Made by a program: the position numbers and the translations under genes. A model generated the notes under the pieces. That model did no database searches. It saw only the letters and a program-made list of their open reading frames with translations, and had not been told where the DNA came from. A DNA stretch of 64,000 nt from Candidatus Jettenia caeni (GTDB lineage: Bacteria > Planctomycetota > Brocadiia > Brocadiales > Brocadiaceae): assembly GCA_000296795.1 (NCBI GenBank), contig BAFH01000003.1, positions 1,488,401-1,552,400 on the forward strand. The letters run 5' to 3'. This document shows, one piece after another, positions 56,219 through 64,000 of the stretch (its first letter is position 1; each line of letters opens with the position of its first letter).

Positions 56219-56917
56219 ATGAAAATACTGATAATATCCGATATACATGGTAATCTCAATGCATTAGAAGCGGTATGTAAAGAAGAAGCTGATTTAGTTT
56301 TTTGTCTGGGTGATATAGTAAATTATGGGCCATACCCCGGGGAATGTATTAAAAAAGTTCAGGACTTAACGGATACCATTGTTCGTGGAAATCATGATCA
56401 TGCGGTAGGGAGGAATATGGATTGCGGGTGTTCTGTAAAATATCAGGAACTCAGTAATGCGGGAAAGGCCTTTACACGTGACATCTTAAACACATCCGAA
56501 AAAAACTTTCTTGGTAATTTACCCATAACACTGCATAGAGAAGCAGAAGGGAAGTTATTTTTATTAGTGCACGGCTCGCCCAGTGGCGATATTTATAAAT
56601 ACCTTAAACCCGATATTTCTGATGAGGAGTTAGAGGACAAGATAAAGGGTATTCATGCCGATGTTATTTTTATCGGTCATACGCATCTTCCGATGATACG
56701 GAGAATTAAGGATATAGTTATCGTGAATCCCGGCAGTGTGGGTCAACCCCGTGATGGTGTCCCTGAGGCATCATACGCGGTATGGGAAGATGGTCATATT
56801 GAGATAAAACGGGTGCAATACAATATTGAGGCAACTATTCGCGGATTACAAGCAACAAATATGCCATATCAACAGATTGAAATACTTGCAGGGATTTTAA
56901 GAAAGGGCGGAATGTAG
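56219..56917 (+). CDS. Calcineurin-like metallophosphoesterase
   Basis: A 232-residue phosphoesterase, longer than the YfcE type at 11016. Metal-site motifs: ISDIHGNLNALEAV, CLGDIVNYGPYPGECI, VRGNHDHAV, LLVHGSP and IGHTHLP, then IVNPGSVGQPRDG. The NYGP-PGECI block is typical of a widespread group related to diadenosine tetraphosphatases and YfcE-like diesterases. The substrate is unknown. It stands alone between inverted-repeat elements. Confidence 0.85.
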   Translation: MKILIISDIHGNLNALEAVCKEEADLVFCLGDIVNYGPYPGECIKKVQDLTDTIVRGNHDHAVGRNMDCGCSVKYQELSNAGKAFTRDILNTSEKNFLGNLPITLHREAEGKLFLLVHGSPSGDIYKYLKPDISDEELEDKIKGIHADVIFIGHTHLPMIRRIKDIVIVNPGSVGQPRDGVPEASYAVWEDGHIEIKRVQYNIEATIRGLQATNMPYQQIEILAGILRKGGM

Positions 56918-57166
56918 GGGCGAATCGGCGGGTTGTCCCCCTATGCATGTCTTATCCTTACCCACAAGTTAGGTAGGGAACGAAGATAGAAGCAAGGTAA
57001 ACCACGAAGAACACGAAGAGAGAAGTGGCGTAGAGCAGCAAGATTTTGCATCTTTATTGAGATTTGGAATTCTCTTATTCTTCATGTACTTCGTGTTTTT
57101 TGTGGTATTTAAAGATGTGGGTAAGGACAAGATGCATGCGGGGGCAGGTTTAAAACCTGCCCCCTA
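56915..57166. mobile_element. Nested inverted-repeat element before grpE
   Basis: Near-identical arms TATGCATGTCTTATCCTTAC at 56942-56961 and GTAAGGACAAGATGCATGCG at 57121-57140 mirror each other, with a further inner pair (ACCACGAAGAACACGAAG / TTCGTGTTTTTTGTGGT). It begins with the family G end TAGGGGCGAA and closes with a GGGGGCAGG/CCTGCCCCC hairpin. No gene lies in 56918-57261. Confidence 0.65.
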
Positions 57167-57261
57167 CGTACTATTTTTAATTATTGTATTACAATAAACT
57201 ATTTGTCATAATGTAATTCAAGGTAAGATTTGTATGGAAAATTGTTTAGGGTAAGATAACA

Positions 57262-57873
57262 ATGTCAAATGAAGCTGAAAAAGATACGAACCATCCATCA
57301 GAAAAAGTGGAAATTGTACAGCCATCCGAGGTGCTATTTGCAGAACAACAGGCAATTATCCAATCTCTAAAACAAGAATTAGAATCGGGTAAGAAAAGGA
57401 TTTGTGAAACTCAGGAGGCTATGCGGAGACTTGCCGCTGATTTTGATAATTACCAAAAACGGGTAGTAAAAGAACGTCAGGATATTGAACGCACAGCTAC
57501 TGCATCATTGATCAAAAAGCTATTGGATATTTACGAGAGCCTGGAAAAAGCGATTTGTTCGTCAAAAAATGCGGCAGGAAATGAAATTGTGGATGGGATT
57601 AAATTAATTTTTAAAGAATTTTCTCGCATCATGAAGTCAGAAGGTTTGGAACCTATACATTCTATAGGCATCCCTTTGGATGTTTATAAGCACGAGGTCT
57701 TCATGCGAAAGATTGATGATAATGTCCCTGAAGATACCGTTTTGGAAGAGATTCAAAAGGGTTATTTACTAAATAAATTTGTATTAAGAACTGCAAAAGT
57801 GGTAGTATCACAGAAATCAAAACAGGAAAATATTCAGAATCTGGAAAAGACAGAAGAGGAAAAAGGAGGTTAA
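57262..57873 (+). CDS. grpE: GrpE nucleotide-exchange factor
   Basis: A 203-residue GrpE. An acidic N-terminus and long coiled coil precede LAADFDNYQKRVVKERQDIE, the dimer helix. The C-terminal beta domain has GLEPIHSIGIPLDVYKHEVF and LEEIQKGYLLNKFVLRTAKV. It releases ADP from DnaK, encoded 4 bp downstream. No CIRCE element is visible upstream. The start ATG has a weak AGGG upstream. Confidence 0.95.
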   Translation: MSNEAEKDTNHPSEKVEIVQPSEVLFAEQQAIIQSLKQELESGKKRICETQEAMRRLAADFDNYQKRVVKERQDIERTATASLIKKLLDIYESLEKAICSSKNAAGNEIVDGIKLIFKEFSRIMKSEGLEPIHSIGIPLDVYKHEVFMRKIDDNVPEDTVLEEIQKGYLLNKFVLRTAKVVVSQKSKQENIQNLEKTEEEKGG

Positions 57874-57876
57874 GAC

Positions 57877-59751
57877 ATGGCAAAGATTATTGGTATAGAT
57901 TTGGGGACAAGTAATTCTGCTGCAGCCGCGTTGATTGGTGGCAAACCCACCATAATTCCCAGTGCGGAAGGCTCAACCCTGGGGGGCAAAGCATTTCCTT
58001 CATATGTTGCATTTACAAAAGATGGTGAAAAACTTGTGGGTGAACCTGCAAGAAGGCAGGCTGTTAGCAACCCTGAAGGGACTATCTATGGAATTAAGAG
58101 AAAAATGGGCACCGATCATAAAGTCACCATTCGCGGTAAAACCTTCACTCCTCAGCAAATATCCGCGTTTATCTTGCAGAAGATAAAACAGGATGCCGAA
58201 GCATTTCTTGGTGAACGGATTGAAAAGGCGGTAATTACCGTTCCTGCCTATTTTAATGATAATCAGAGGCAAGCTACCAAAGACGCGGGAACTATTGCCG
58301 GACTGGACGTAGTCCGTATTATTAATGAGCCTACAGCAGCAGCATTGGCCTATGGGCTTGATAAGGTTGAGAAATCCCAAAAAATCCTTGTGTTTGATTT
58401 TGGCGGTGGTACCCTGGATTGTACCGTTATGGACTTCGGGCAAGGTGTTTTTGAGGTAGTTTCAACAAGTGGCGATACCCAACTGGGTGGCACCGATATG
58501 GATAACACTATTGTTGAATATCTGGTGGATGAATTTAAGAAGGAATACGGTATTGACATTAAAAATGATAAGATGGCTATGCAACGGTTAAGAGAAGCTG
58601 CGGAAAAGGCGAAAATAGAGCTTTCGACAACCCTCACAACTGATATTAATCTTCCGTTCCTTACCGCCGATGCCTCCGGGCCGAAACACTTTACCCATAC
58701 ATTAACCAGGGCAAAGCTGGAACAACTTGTTTCTCCGATCGTCAGCCGATGCGCTCATTCAGTTGAACAGGCATTAAAAGATGCCAAGTTGACGCCAAAT
58801 GACATCGACAAGGTTATTCTTGTTGGCGGCCCCACACGTATGCCGGTCGTACAGAGGTTTGTTGAAGATTATTTAGGGAAGAAAATCGAACGGGGAATTG
58901 ATCCTATGGAATGTGTAGCCATGGGCGCAGCTATTCAGGCTGGTGTATTATCCGGAGAGGTTAAAGATCTTGTTCTTCTCGATGTAACGCCTCTCTCCCT
59001 TGGTATCGAAACCCTTGGTGGTGTGTTAACCCGTTTAATAGACAGAAACACAACCATTCCTACCAAGAAGAGCCAGGTTTTTACAACAGCGGAGGATAAC
59101 CAGACGAGTGTGGAAATCCATGTACTTCAAGGCGAAAGGGCAATGGCCAGAGATAATGTGACACTGGGGAAGTTTCATCTTACCGGTATACCTCCTGCGC
59201 CACGGGGTGTTCCTCAGGTTGAAGTAAGTTTTGATATTGATGCAAATGGTATTATCAACGTTCATGCAAAGGATCTTGGCACAGGAAATGAACAAAAAAT
59301 TACCATTACGGCTTCAACAAAGCTGAATAAAGAAGATATTGACCGCATGGTGAAACAGGCACAGGAATATGCAGACCAGGATAAACGGTCAAAAGAAAAG
59401 GCCGAAATAAAAAATAAGGCAGATAATCTTGCTTATAGTGCGGAAAAGACCTTAAAGGACATGGCAGGAAAGGTAGATGCTGCTCAGAAAGAAAAGGTCG
59501 AAGCTGCTATCCGGGATTTGAGAGAATCGGTAAAATCCGAAGATGAAACGGGTATGCAGCAAAAGATGGATGCCCTGACAAATGTGTTGCATGAAATTAG
59601 CGCGAAGATGTATCAGGAATCTGCAAAAAAAGGAGAACAGCAACCACCACCACCTCCTCCTCCCGGAAGTGAAGGGAAGAAAAAGGAAGGGAAGAAGGGT
59701 GAAGGTGGAGAGGAAGATATTATCGATGCTGATTATGAAGTAAAAGAATAA
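57877..59751 (+). CDS. dnaK: Chaperone DnaK (Hsp70)
   Basis: A 624-residue Hsp70. The ATPase domain has [37 protein letters not shown], the [14 protein letters not shown] phosphate loop and [11 protein letters not shown]. The substrate-binding domain includes [20 protein letters not shown]. The C-terminal lid ends with a PPPPPPP run, a Lys/Gly/Glu-rich stretch and [10 protein letters not shown], the usual co-chaperone tail. It follows grpE in one unit; no dnaJ is adjacent. Confidence 0.97.
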   Translation: MAKIIGIDLGTSNSAAAALIGGKPTIIPSAEGSTLGGKAFPSYVAFTKDGEKLVGEPARRQAVSNPEGTIYGIKRKMGTDHKVTIRGKTFTPQQISAFILQKIKQDAEAFLGERIEKAVITVPAYFNDNQRQATKDAGTIAGLDVVRIINEPTAAALAYGLDKVEKSQKILVFDFGGGTLDCTVMDFGQGVFEVVSTSGDTQLGGTDMDNTIVEYLVDEFKKEYGIDIKNDKMAMQRLREAAEKAKIELSTTLTTDINLPFLTADASGPKHFTHTLTRAKLEQLVSPIVSRCAHSVEQALKDAKLTPNDIDKVILVGGPTRMPVVQRFVEDYLGKKIERGIDPMECVAMGAAIQAGVLSGEVKDLVLLDVTPLSLGIETLGGVLTRLIDRNTTIPTKKSQVFTTAEDNQTSVEIHVLQGERAMARDNVTLGKFHLTGIPPAPRGVPQVEVSFDIDANGIINVHAKDLGTGNEQKITITASTKLNKEDIDRMVKQAQEYADQDKRSKEKAEIKNKADNLAYSAEKTLKDMAGKVDAAQKEKVEAAIRDLRESVKSEDETGMQQKMDALTNVLHEISAKMYQESAKKGEQQPPPPPPPGSEGKKKEGKKGEGGEEDIIDADYEVKE

Positions 59752-59767
59752 CATAAAAATTGCAAAA

Positions 59768-59899
59768 GGACACAGATGAACGCAGATAAACACTGATTTT
59801 ACAACAGCATATAAAAGCAATGTGAATCGCCTATGGGATGTGTTAAATAAAGTACCTGCATCATGTTTTATTGGTACTTATCTGTGTTAATCTGTGTCC
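59768..59899. mobile_element. Inverted-repeat element, family D
   Basis: GGACACAGATGAACGCAGAT and ATCTGTGTTAATCTGTGTCC mirror each other across 132 bp, as at 16194-16466. The longest reading frame of cbiB begins inside its right arm. Confidence 0.7.
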
Positions 59900-60914
59900 A
59901 ACTGCAGAATTTAACTATCATATTTCTATTTTTATTCTACGGTTTTTAATCCTGCCTACAATAACTCTTATTCAAATTACAGTTGCCTATATCCTGGATC
60001 TCCTTATCGGTGATCCTCAATGGGCTTATCATCCGATCCGATTGATCGGGAAGCTTATAGAAAGTGTTGAATGTATCTTACGAAGGTTATCCATCCCTGA
60101 ACGGATTGCCGGGATATTTTTGACTACGATCATCGTAACAGTAACATATCTGACAACGTATGCAGTAATACGGGTATCGGGGCAATGGTATTACGTCTGT
60201 GAAATAATGACAGGAACTGTTGTTATTTATTTTGCAATTTCTATAAGAAGTCTGGCTGATGAAGCAAAAAAGGTAATGACATTTCTGAAAGAAAATGATT
60301 TAATACAGGCCCGAAAAGCGCTGTCACAGATCGTAGGACGTGATACAGCGTATCTCAATGAAGAACAGATAATACGGGCTTGCGTGGAAACTGTCGCTGA
60401 GAGCAGTGTAGATGGTATCTTATCACCCTTATTTTATTCTTTTGCCGGGGGGCCGGGTGCAGCGATGGCCTATAAGGCTGTAAGTACGCTTGATTCTATG
60501 GTTGGACATAAGGACGAGAGATATATCCGGTTTGGCTGGGCGTCTGCAAGACTGGATGATGTAGCTAACTACATTCCAGCCAGAATTTCTGGCGTGTTAA
60601 TTCCGATAGCATCTTTTCTCTGTGGTTATGGTCTCCGGAAATCTTTGAGAATTGCTTTTCGTGATGGTCGTAAACATCAAAGTCCCAATAGCGGCATTCC
60701 CGAAGCTGCTATGGCGGGAGCCTTAAGAGTACAGCTAGGGGGGCCGAGTACTTATCAGGGTGAGGTGATAAAAAAACCATTCATCGGAGATGTTCAGAAT
60801 CGATTAACTTTGGAATCGATAGGTATGGCAATAACCATAATGCAGGTTGCCTCTCTTTTGTTTTTGACCTGTGGAATCGGAGTTGTTGTGTGCCTGAAAT
60901 GGGCCTTTTCGTAA
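59871..60914 (+). CDS. cbiB: Adenosylcobinamide-phosphate synthase (CbiB/CobD), start uncertain
   Basis: An integral membrane enzyme of late cobalamin synthesis that attaches aminopropanol to adenosylcobyric acid. Family blocks: DLLIGDPQWAYHPIRLIGKL near the N-terminus, ACVETVAESSVDGILSPLFY, AMAYKAVSTLDSMVGHK, DDVANYIPARISG and SPNSGIPEAAMAGALRVQLG. The longest frame starts at TTG 59871, which lies in a family D repeat and has no ribosome binding site; homologues begin about 15 residues before DLLIGDP, near CTG 59952. There is no ATG, GTG or TTG between. It leads the metal cluster cbiB-cbiQ-cbiO. Confidence 0.9.
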   Translation: MVLICVNLCPTAEFNYHISIFILRFLILPTITLIQITVAYILDLLIGDPQWAYHPIRLIGKLIESVECILRRLSIPERIAGIFLTTIIVTVTYLTTYAVIRVSGQWYYVCEIMTGTVVIYFAISIRSLADEAKKVMTFLKENDLIQARKALSQIVGRDTAYLNEEQIIRACVETVAESSVDGILSPLFYSFAGGPGAAMAYKAVSTLDSMVGHKDERYIRFGWASARLDDVANYIPARISGVLIPIASFLCGYGLRKSLRIAFRDGRKHQSPNSGIPEAAMAGALRVQLGGPSTYQGEVIKKPFIGDVQNRLTLESIGMAITIMQVASLLFLTCGIGVVVCLKWAFS

Positions 60915-60963
60915 AAAAACTCAGGCGGGTTTGAGTTTGTAACCCAATGTTATTACGATGCAA

Positions 60964-60991
60964 TGGTGGATTAAACGGAGCGAATCCGCCA
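60964..60991. repeat. Solo stem of family A element
   Basis: TGGTGGATT and AATCCGCCA flank AAACGGAGCG, the same hairpin found within the family A element at 14225-14252. It lies between cbiB and cbiQ. Confidence 0.55.
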
Positions 60992-61072
60992 AAGGGATAA
61001 ATTCTGCAGGATGCTTAACTCAATGACATTGGATCGTAACCTGAACCATTTATTTTGGCCGAACACGATACC

Positions 61073-61903
61073 ATGAAAACATGTTTTAAAACCAATCGAT
61101 ATACAATGGGATTTGCCAATAATCTGGTAGAAGGCTTGGACCCAAGGTCAAAAATTATCTCATTTCTTTCCATAATCCTCTGTATGGTATTGACGCCTAT
61201 TACCCGTCTGAAGGACTTCGGATTGTATTTTTTACTCATACTGGCAATAGCATTCATAGCAAAGATCACACCCAGGCAAATACTGAAAAGGATGTTTTTC
61301 TTAATTCCTTTTATTCTTTTCGTTGCAATTTTTATCCCTTTTATAAAAGAGGGAAATGTTTATTGGTCGATAAAGATAGGTTATTGGCAACTGCGTGTTA
61401 CCTATGAGGGCGTCTGGACATTTTTAAATGTTATTATAAAATCGGGTTTGTCGATAATCTTACTGGTGATTGCCTCCTCTACGACAACCTTTCCTGATTT
61501 TTTACAAGGAATGGAAATGCTTCGCATGCCGCGCTTATTGGTAATACTCATGTCATTTATGTATCGTTATATCTTTGTGCTTTTTGATGAAGCCAAACGA
61601 TTGATGCGGGCAAGAGCTCTCCGGTATTTTGGGTCCCGGTATAGTGAACAATTATGGATAATTGGATATATGATCGGGGTATTATTTATCAGAACCTTTG
61701 AGCGTGCAAGGAGAATTTACAGTGCGATGACCATCAGGGGATTTACCGGGGAAATACGGAGTATTAAACGGTTTCAGTTCTCCTATATAGACTTTTTATT
61801 TATAACCGGTATAATTATATCGCTATTATTCATTGTATCAGGTATTGTTTATAAATTAGAACATATGAAAATAAACAACGCGCACCTATGGCAAGCATTA
61901 TAA
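61073..61903 (+). CDS. cbiQ: ECF transporter T component (CbiQ-like)
   Basis: A 276-residue membrane protein with about six helices. It begins with a CbiQ-like lead-in (FANNLVEGLDPRSKIISFLS) and carries the two coupling motifs that touch the ATPase: RALRYFG and, near the end, ERARRIYSAMTIRGF. It is the energy-coupling T subunit for metal uptake, with the ATPase gene overlapping by 16 bp. The substrate-binding S component (CbiM/NikM) is not in this window. The ATG is preferred over a TTG 18 bp upstream. Confidence 0.88.
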   Translation: MKTCFKTNRYTMGFANNLVEGLDPRSKIISFLSIILCMVLTPITRLKDFGLYFLLILAIAFIAKITPRQILKRMFFLIPFILFVAIFIPFIKEGNVYWSIKIGYWQLRVTYEGVWTFLNVIIKSGLSIILLVIASSTTTFPDFLQGMEMLRMPRLLVILMSFMYRYIFVLFDEAKRLMRARALRYFGSRYSEQLWIIGYMIGVLFIRTFERARRIYSAMTIRGFTGEIRSIKRFQFSYIDFLFITGIIISLLFIVSGIVYKLEHMKINNAHLWQAL

Positions 61904-62679
61904 AAGTTTCAAATCTGAATTACCGTTATCCTGACGGGACGGTAGGGCTAAAAGACGTTAGTTTTGAGGCGGAAGAAGGGGAGACGTTGGTCATTATCGG
62001 CGCCAATGGAACTGGCAAGTCAACGCTGTTTATGAACCTGACGGGTATCCTGGAAGGCGATGGGCATATTACTATTGCAGGTTTAATGTTAAACAAAATA
62101 CAGGTGAAAGAGATCAGACGGAAAGTAGGTATGGTATTTCAAAATCCTGATGATCAACTGTTTTGTCCTACCGTTATTGACGATGTTTCGTTTGGGCCTT
62201 TAAATTTAGGATGGGATAATAACGAGGTGATGGTTGCATCACAAAAGGCGTTAGCGCTGGTCGATCTGGAAGGCTACGAATCCCGTACATCATATCATCT
62301 GAGTTTTGGCGAAAAGAAAAGGGCAGCTATTGCCACCGTACTATCTATGGATCCAAAGATCTTGTTGCTCGATGAACCCACGAGTGGATTAGACCCCAGG
62401 AGTACATCGAAATTTATCAATATACTGTATACCCTAAAATCTCAAGGCAAGACGATCCTCATTGTAACACACGATATCTTCCTTGCGCAGGGGATAGCTG
62501 ATAAGGTGCTTGTTTTTAGTGAGGAAAAAAGACCCGTGGCGATAGGGAGTTATAAAGAAATATTAAGCAATTATGGCCTATTATTAAAAAATAATCTGAT
62601 TTATCAGCACCAGCACTGTCATGACTACACAGTACATAAACATGAACACCGGCACGGATACATCCATGAACATTTATAG
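61888..62679 (+). CDS. cbiO: ECF transporter ATPase (CbiO-like) with His-rich tail
   Basis: A 263-residue ABC ATPase. Walker A is GANGTGKST, the Q-loop FQNPDDQLF is typical of ECF ATPases, the signature is LSFGEKKRAAIA and Walker B ILLLDEPTSGLD, followed by the switch THD. The last ~22 residues, from QHQHCHDYTVHKHEHRHG to the end, contain nine histidines and one cysteine, a probable cobalt or nickel binding tail. Together with CbiQ it points to Co or Ni import, supported by cbiB next door. Confidence 0.92.
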   Translation: MASIIKVSNLNYRYPDGTVGLKDVSFEAEEGETLVIIGANGTGKSTLFMNLTGILEGDGHITIAGLMLNKIQVKEIRRKVGMVFQNPDDQLFCPTVIDDVSFGPLNLGWDNNEVMVASQKALALVDLEGYESRTSYHLSFGEKKRAAIATVLSMDPKILLLDEPTSGLDPRSTSKFINILYTLKSQGKTILIVTHDIFLAQGIADKVLVFSEEKRPVAIGSYKEILSNYGLLLKNNLIYQHQHCHDYTVHKHEHRHGYIHEHL

Positions 62680-63418
62680 TATAAATCTTGCCGATGATAT
62701 TTGTGCGGATGGGATATGCTGTTTCATGAGCATTCCAAAGGAACAGAATCATTTAGGGATGTGGAAATCTTTTCTTAAACGGGGTACTGCATCGTATGGT
62801 GTGAAACTGCTGTATACAGCTCTGGAAGCAAAGGATATAGTATACCGTCCTTGCCGGTGTTTGAATTTTTATTTGAAAGAGGTCGATACACCAAACGGTC
62901 CTGCCCTCAGGGTATTATTACGATGCGGTATATTTGGTAAGAACTGCAGGCCTTATACCTGTAAAGCGTTTCCGGATAAGGCAGACAGTTTTATGCATGA
63001 TGTTCCCGCCCCTTGTATCTATAATGAATACCTGGCACATGAAAATTATGTAAAATTAAAACATAAGCATATTTTTACTCTGTTTTATGCTATTAAGGAT
63101 GATCATACTTTACTGAGAAAGATTTTCCCCGGATATACAGCAGAAGAAGTCAGAAAAAAATTAAGTCAATGCAGTGAGGTTGGTAAAATGAGCGCAATCT
63201 GGAATGAAAAACCGTCCGAATACTTCATTCTGGAGGTGTCAAAGGTTAGTTCCGTTTTGTATATATCTGAGGCGCATCCAAAGATTACCGGTGTAAAACA
63301 GGCGTATCGCCTTTGGCAAGGTCACATTGAGACCTGGCTGGAGAGGCATTATGGCAGCACATGGCAGGATTATTTAACCCGTGCAATTGAACAAGATGAT
63401 CGTAAAAAGATACATTAA
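62666..63418 (+). CDS. YkgJ-like Cys-cluster protein
   Basis: A 250-residue protein related to the YkgJ/UPF0153 cysteine-cluster family. The motif is spread as ICADGICC, RPCRCLNFYL, LRCGIFGKNCRPYTCKAFPD and APCIYNEY, which fits the Cx~6CC...C...CRxYPxxC pattern thought to hold zinc or an iron-sulfur cluster. The start is uncertain: another ATG is 45 bp upstream, inside cbiO, and either overlaps cbiO. Function is unknown; position suggests a link to metal handling. Confidence 0.65.
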   Translation: MNIYSINLADDICADGICCFMSIPKEQNHLGMWKSFLKRGTASYGVKLLYTALEAKDIVYRPCRCLNFYLKEVDTPNGPALRVLLRCGIFGKNCRPYTCKAFPDKADSFMHDVPAPCIYNEYLAHENYVKLKHKHIFTLFYAIKDDHTLLRKIFPGYTAEEVRKKLSQCSEVGKMSAIWNEKPSEYFILEVSKVSSVLYISEAHPKITGVKQAYRLWQGHIETWLERHYGSTWQDYLTRAIEQDDRKKIH

Positions 63419-63433
63419 GGGAATACATAGATT

Positions 63434-63868
63434 ATGAGTAAAAGGAATACGATACTTACCTGCATGCAAATTTTGGTTGTTCTCTGCATACTGGCATGCA
63501 ATAGTGATAGGGCGGTAAATGTTCCCTTAAAATCTGCTGAGTTTCCTTGCAAAGGGCACCAATGTGGCTGTAAGACGGAACCGGATTGCAGAGAACGGTG
63601 TTGCTGTGCACTGCATGAAAATCGCAATAATTTTTTGAACAATAGCGAGGAACAGAAAAACGGTTTTCGTGTCTTTATTAGTACCATAAATTGCAAATAT
63701 GGAAACGAGGCGTTTACCGGTATAAATTTTACCGGTAAATATATTTTAGAGGATAAGGTTCAACCCATAAAAGCATCTTTCCTGTGTTTTCTTTCTCATA
63801 CCATTTCGATCCCCATCTCCGAAGGAATAGTATCTCTCCCCAAAAAACCACCCCGGTATCTCGCATAA
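63434..63868 (+). CDS. Cys-rich putative lipoprotein
   Basis: A 144-residue protein. The N-terminus has a hydrophobic stretch ending in LCILAC, a lipobox-like site, so it is probably exported. The mature part opens with a dense cysteine motif, FPCKGHQCGCKTEPDCRERC and two further Cys: eight cysteines and a histidine within 25 residues, then no recognised fold. I recall related CKGHxCGCxx-C-xxCCC motifs in uncharacterised proteins but know no function. Its place after the ECF Co/Ni genes suggests metal binding; inference only. Confidence 0.6.
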   Translation: MSKRNTILTCMQILVVLCILACNSDRAVNVPLKSAEFPCKGHQCGCKTEPDCRERCCCALHENRNNFLNNSEEQKNGFRVFISTINCKYGNEAFTGINFTGKYILEDKVQPIKASFLCFLSHTISIPISEGIVSLPKKPPRYLA

Positions 63869-64000
63869 GAAGTATTTTTCCTGTATCAATTTTCGTGTTG
63901 CTTTAGGAACTCGAGAAGACAGTTTCGACTGCATTGATGGAACTGCCTAAAAGGGCGTTATCATATCATTGCGAAGGAGAAACAACTGAAGCATCCTAAT
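63869..64000. other. Window end, probable repeat fragment
   Basis: No gene is supported. The last bases (TCATTGCGAAGGAG and AACTGAAGCA near 63976-63995) resemble the start of the TCATTGCGAGG elements at 34006 and 47211, cut by the window end. Confidence 0.35.

Noticed and set aside
57170-57261. Search for a CIRCE element before grpE-dnaK
   Set aside because: No TTAGCACTC/GAGTGCTAA pair is present.
63746-63934. 62-codon minus-strand frame near the window end
   Set aside because: It lies antisense to the Cys-rich gene and has no supporting signals.

Overview
This window looks like a chromosomal segment of an anaerobic, low-to-mid GC planctomycete, most plausibly an anammox-type bacterium (Brocadiales). 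The evidence is indirect: a pilin-like protein with the planctomycetal H-x9-DG-like C-terminus, paired ammonium transporters with PII proteins, an Amt/heme-histidine-kinase pair, a possible stand-alone glycyl-radical domain, sigma-54 regulation, and intergenic regions packed with small inverted-repeat elements. No hydrazine or nitrite genes are present, so the assignment is inference.

Layout. 1-10.6 kb: the 3' part of a giant surface protein with 29 PKD-like domains, 25 of them in a nearly identical 288-bp tandem array, interleaved with four copies of a ~175-residue beta module. 10.6-19.7 kb: tRNA-Ser and housekeeping or accessory genes (phosphoesterase, PEGA lipoprotein, nitroreductase, HAD phosphatase, glycyl-radical-like protein, universal stress protein, AmrS-like radical SAM enzyme), a c-di-GMP-I riboswitch ahead of a prepilin gene, and larE and nadA. 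19.7-26.3 kb: a consensus promoter, tRNA-Val and the translation cluster thrS-infC-rpmI-rplT-pheS-pheT, in which infC starts with ATT. 26.2-33 kb: a DUF5666-like protein, an RlmI-like methyltransferase and a defence-like locus (single-chain restriction-modification enzyme, a decayed nucleotide-binding gene, an unknown gene). 33.2-45 kb: NAD(P)HX epimerase and a nitrogen-sensing block: PII-PII-Amt behind a sigma-54-type promoter, an NtrC-family activator, a divergent small gene with its own sigma-54-type promoter, and lipA-Amt(coiled coil)-histidine kinase. 45-55 kb: malic enzyme, tRNA-Ala, a DUF559 nuclease gene enclosed by inverted repeats, an epimerase, a MidA-like methyltransferase, a ferritin-like protein and a 2-oxoacid dehydrogenase cluster (E1alpha, E1beta, E2) ending in lipB. 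55-64 kb: a HipA/PI3K-like kinase, a second phosphoesterase, grpE-dnaK, and a cobalamin/metal cluster cbiB-cbiQ-cbiO followed by a YkgJ-like protein and a Cys-rich lipoprotein.

Links between genes. LipA and LipB supply lipoate for the E2 lipoyl domain. The Amt/PII/NtrC/histidine-kinase set reads as one ammonium-sensing circuit. Two of the most unusual signals are the TIR-bounded DUF559 gene and the stop-interrupted nucleotide-binding gene behind the restriction-modification enzyme. At least six families of non-autonomous inverted-repeat elements occupy almost every long intergenic space, some nested or abutting.
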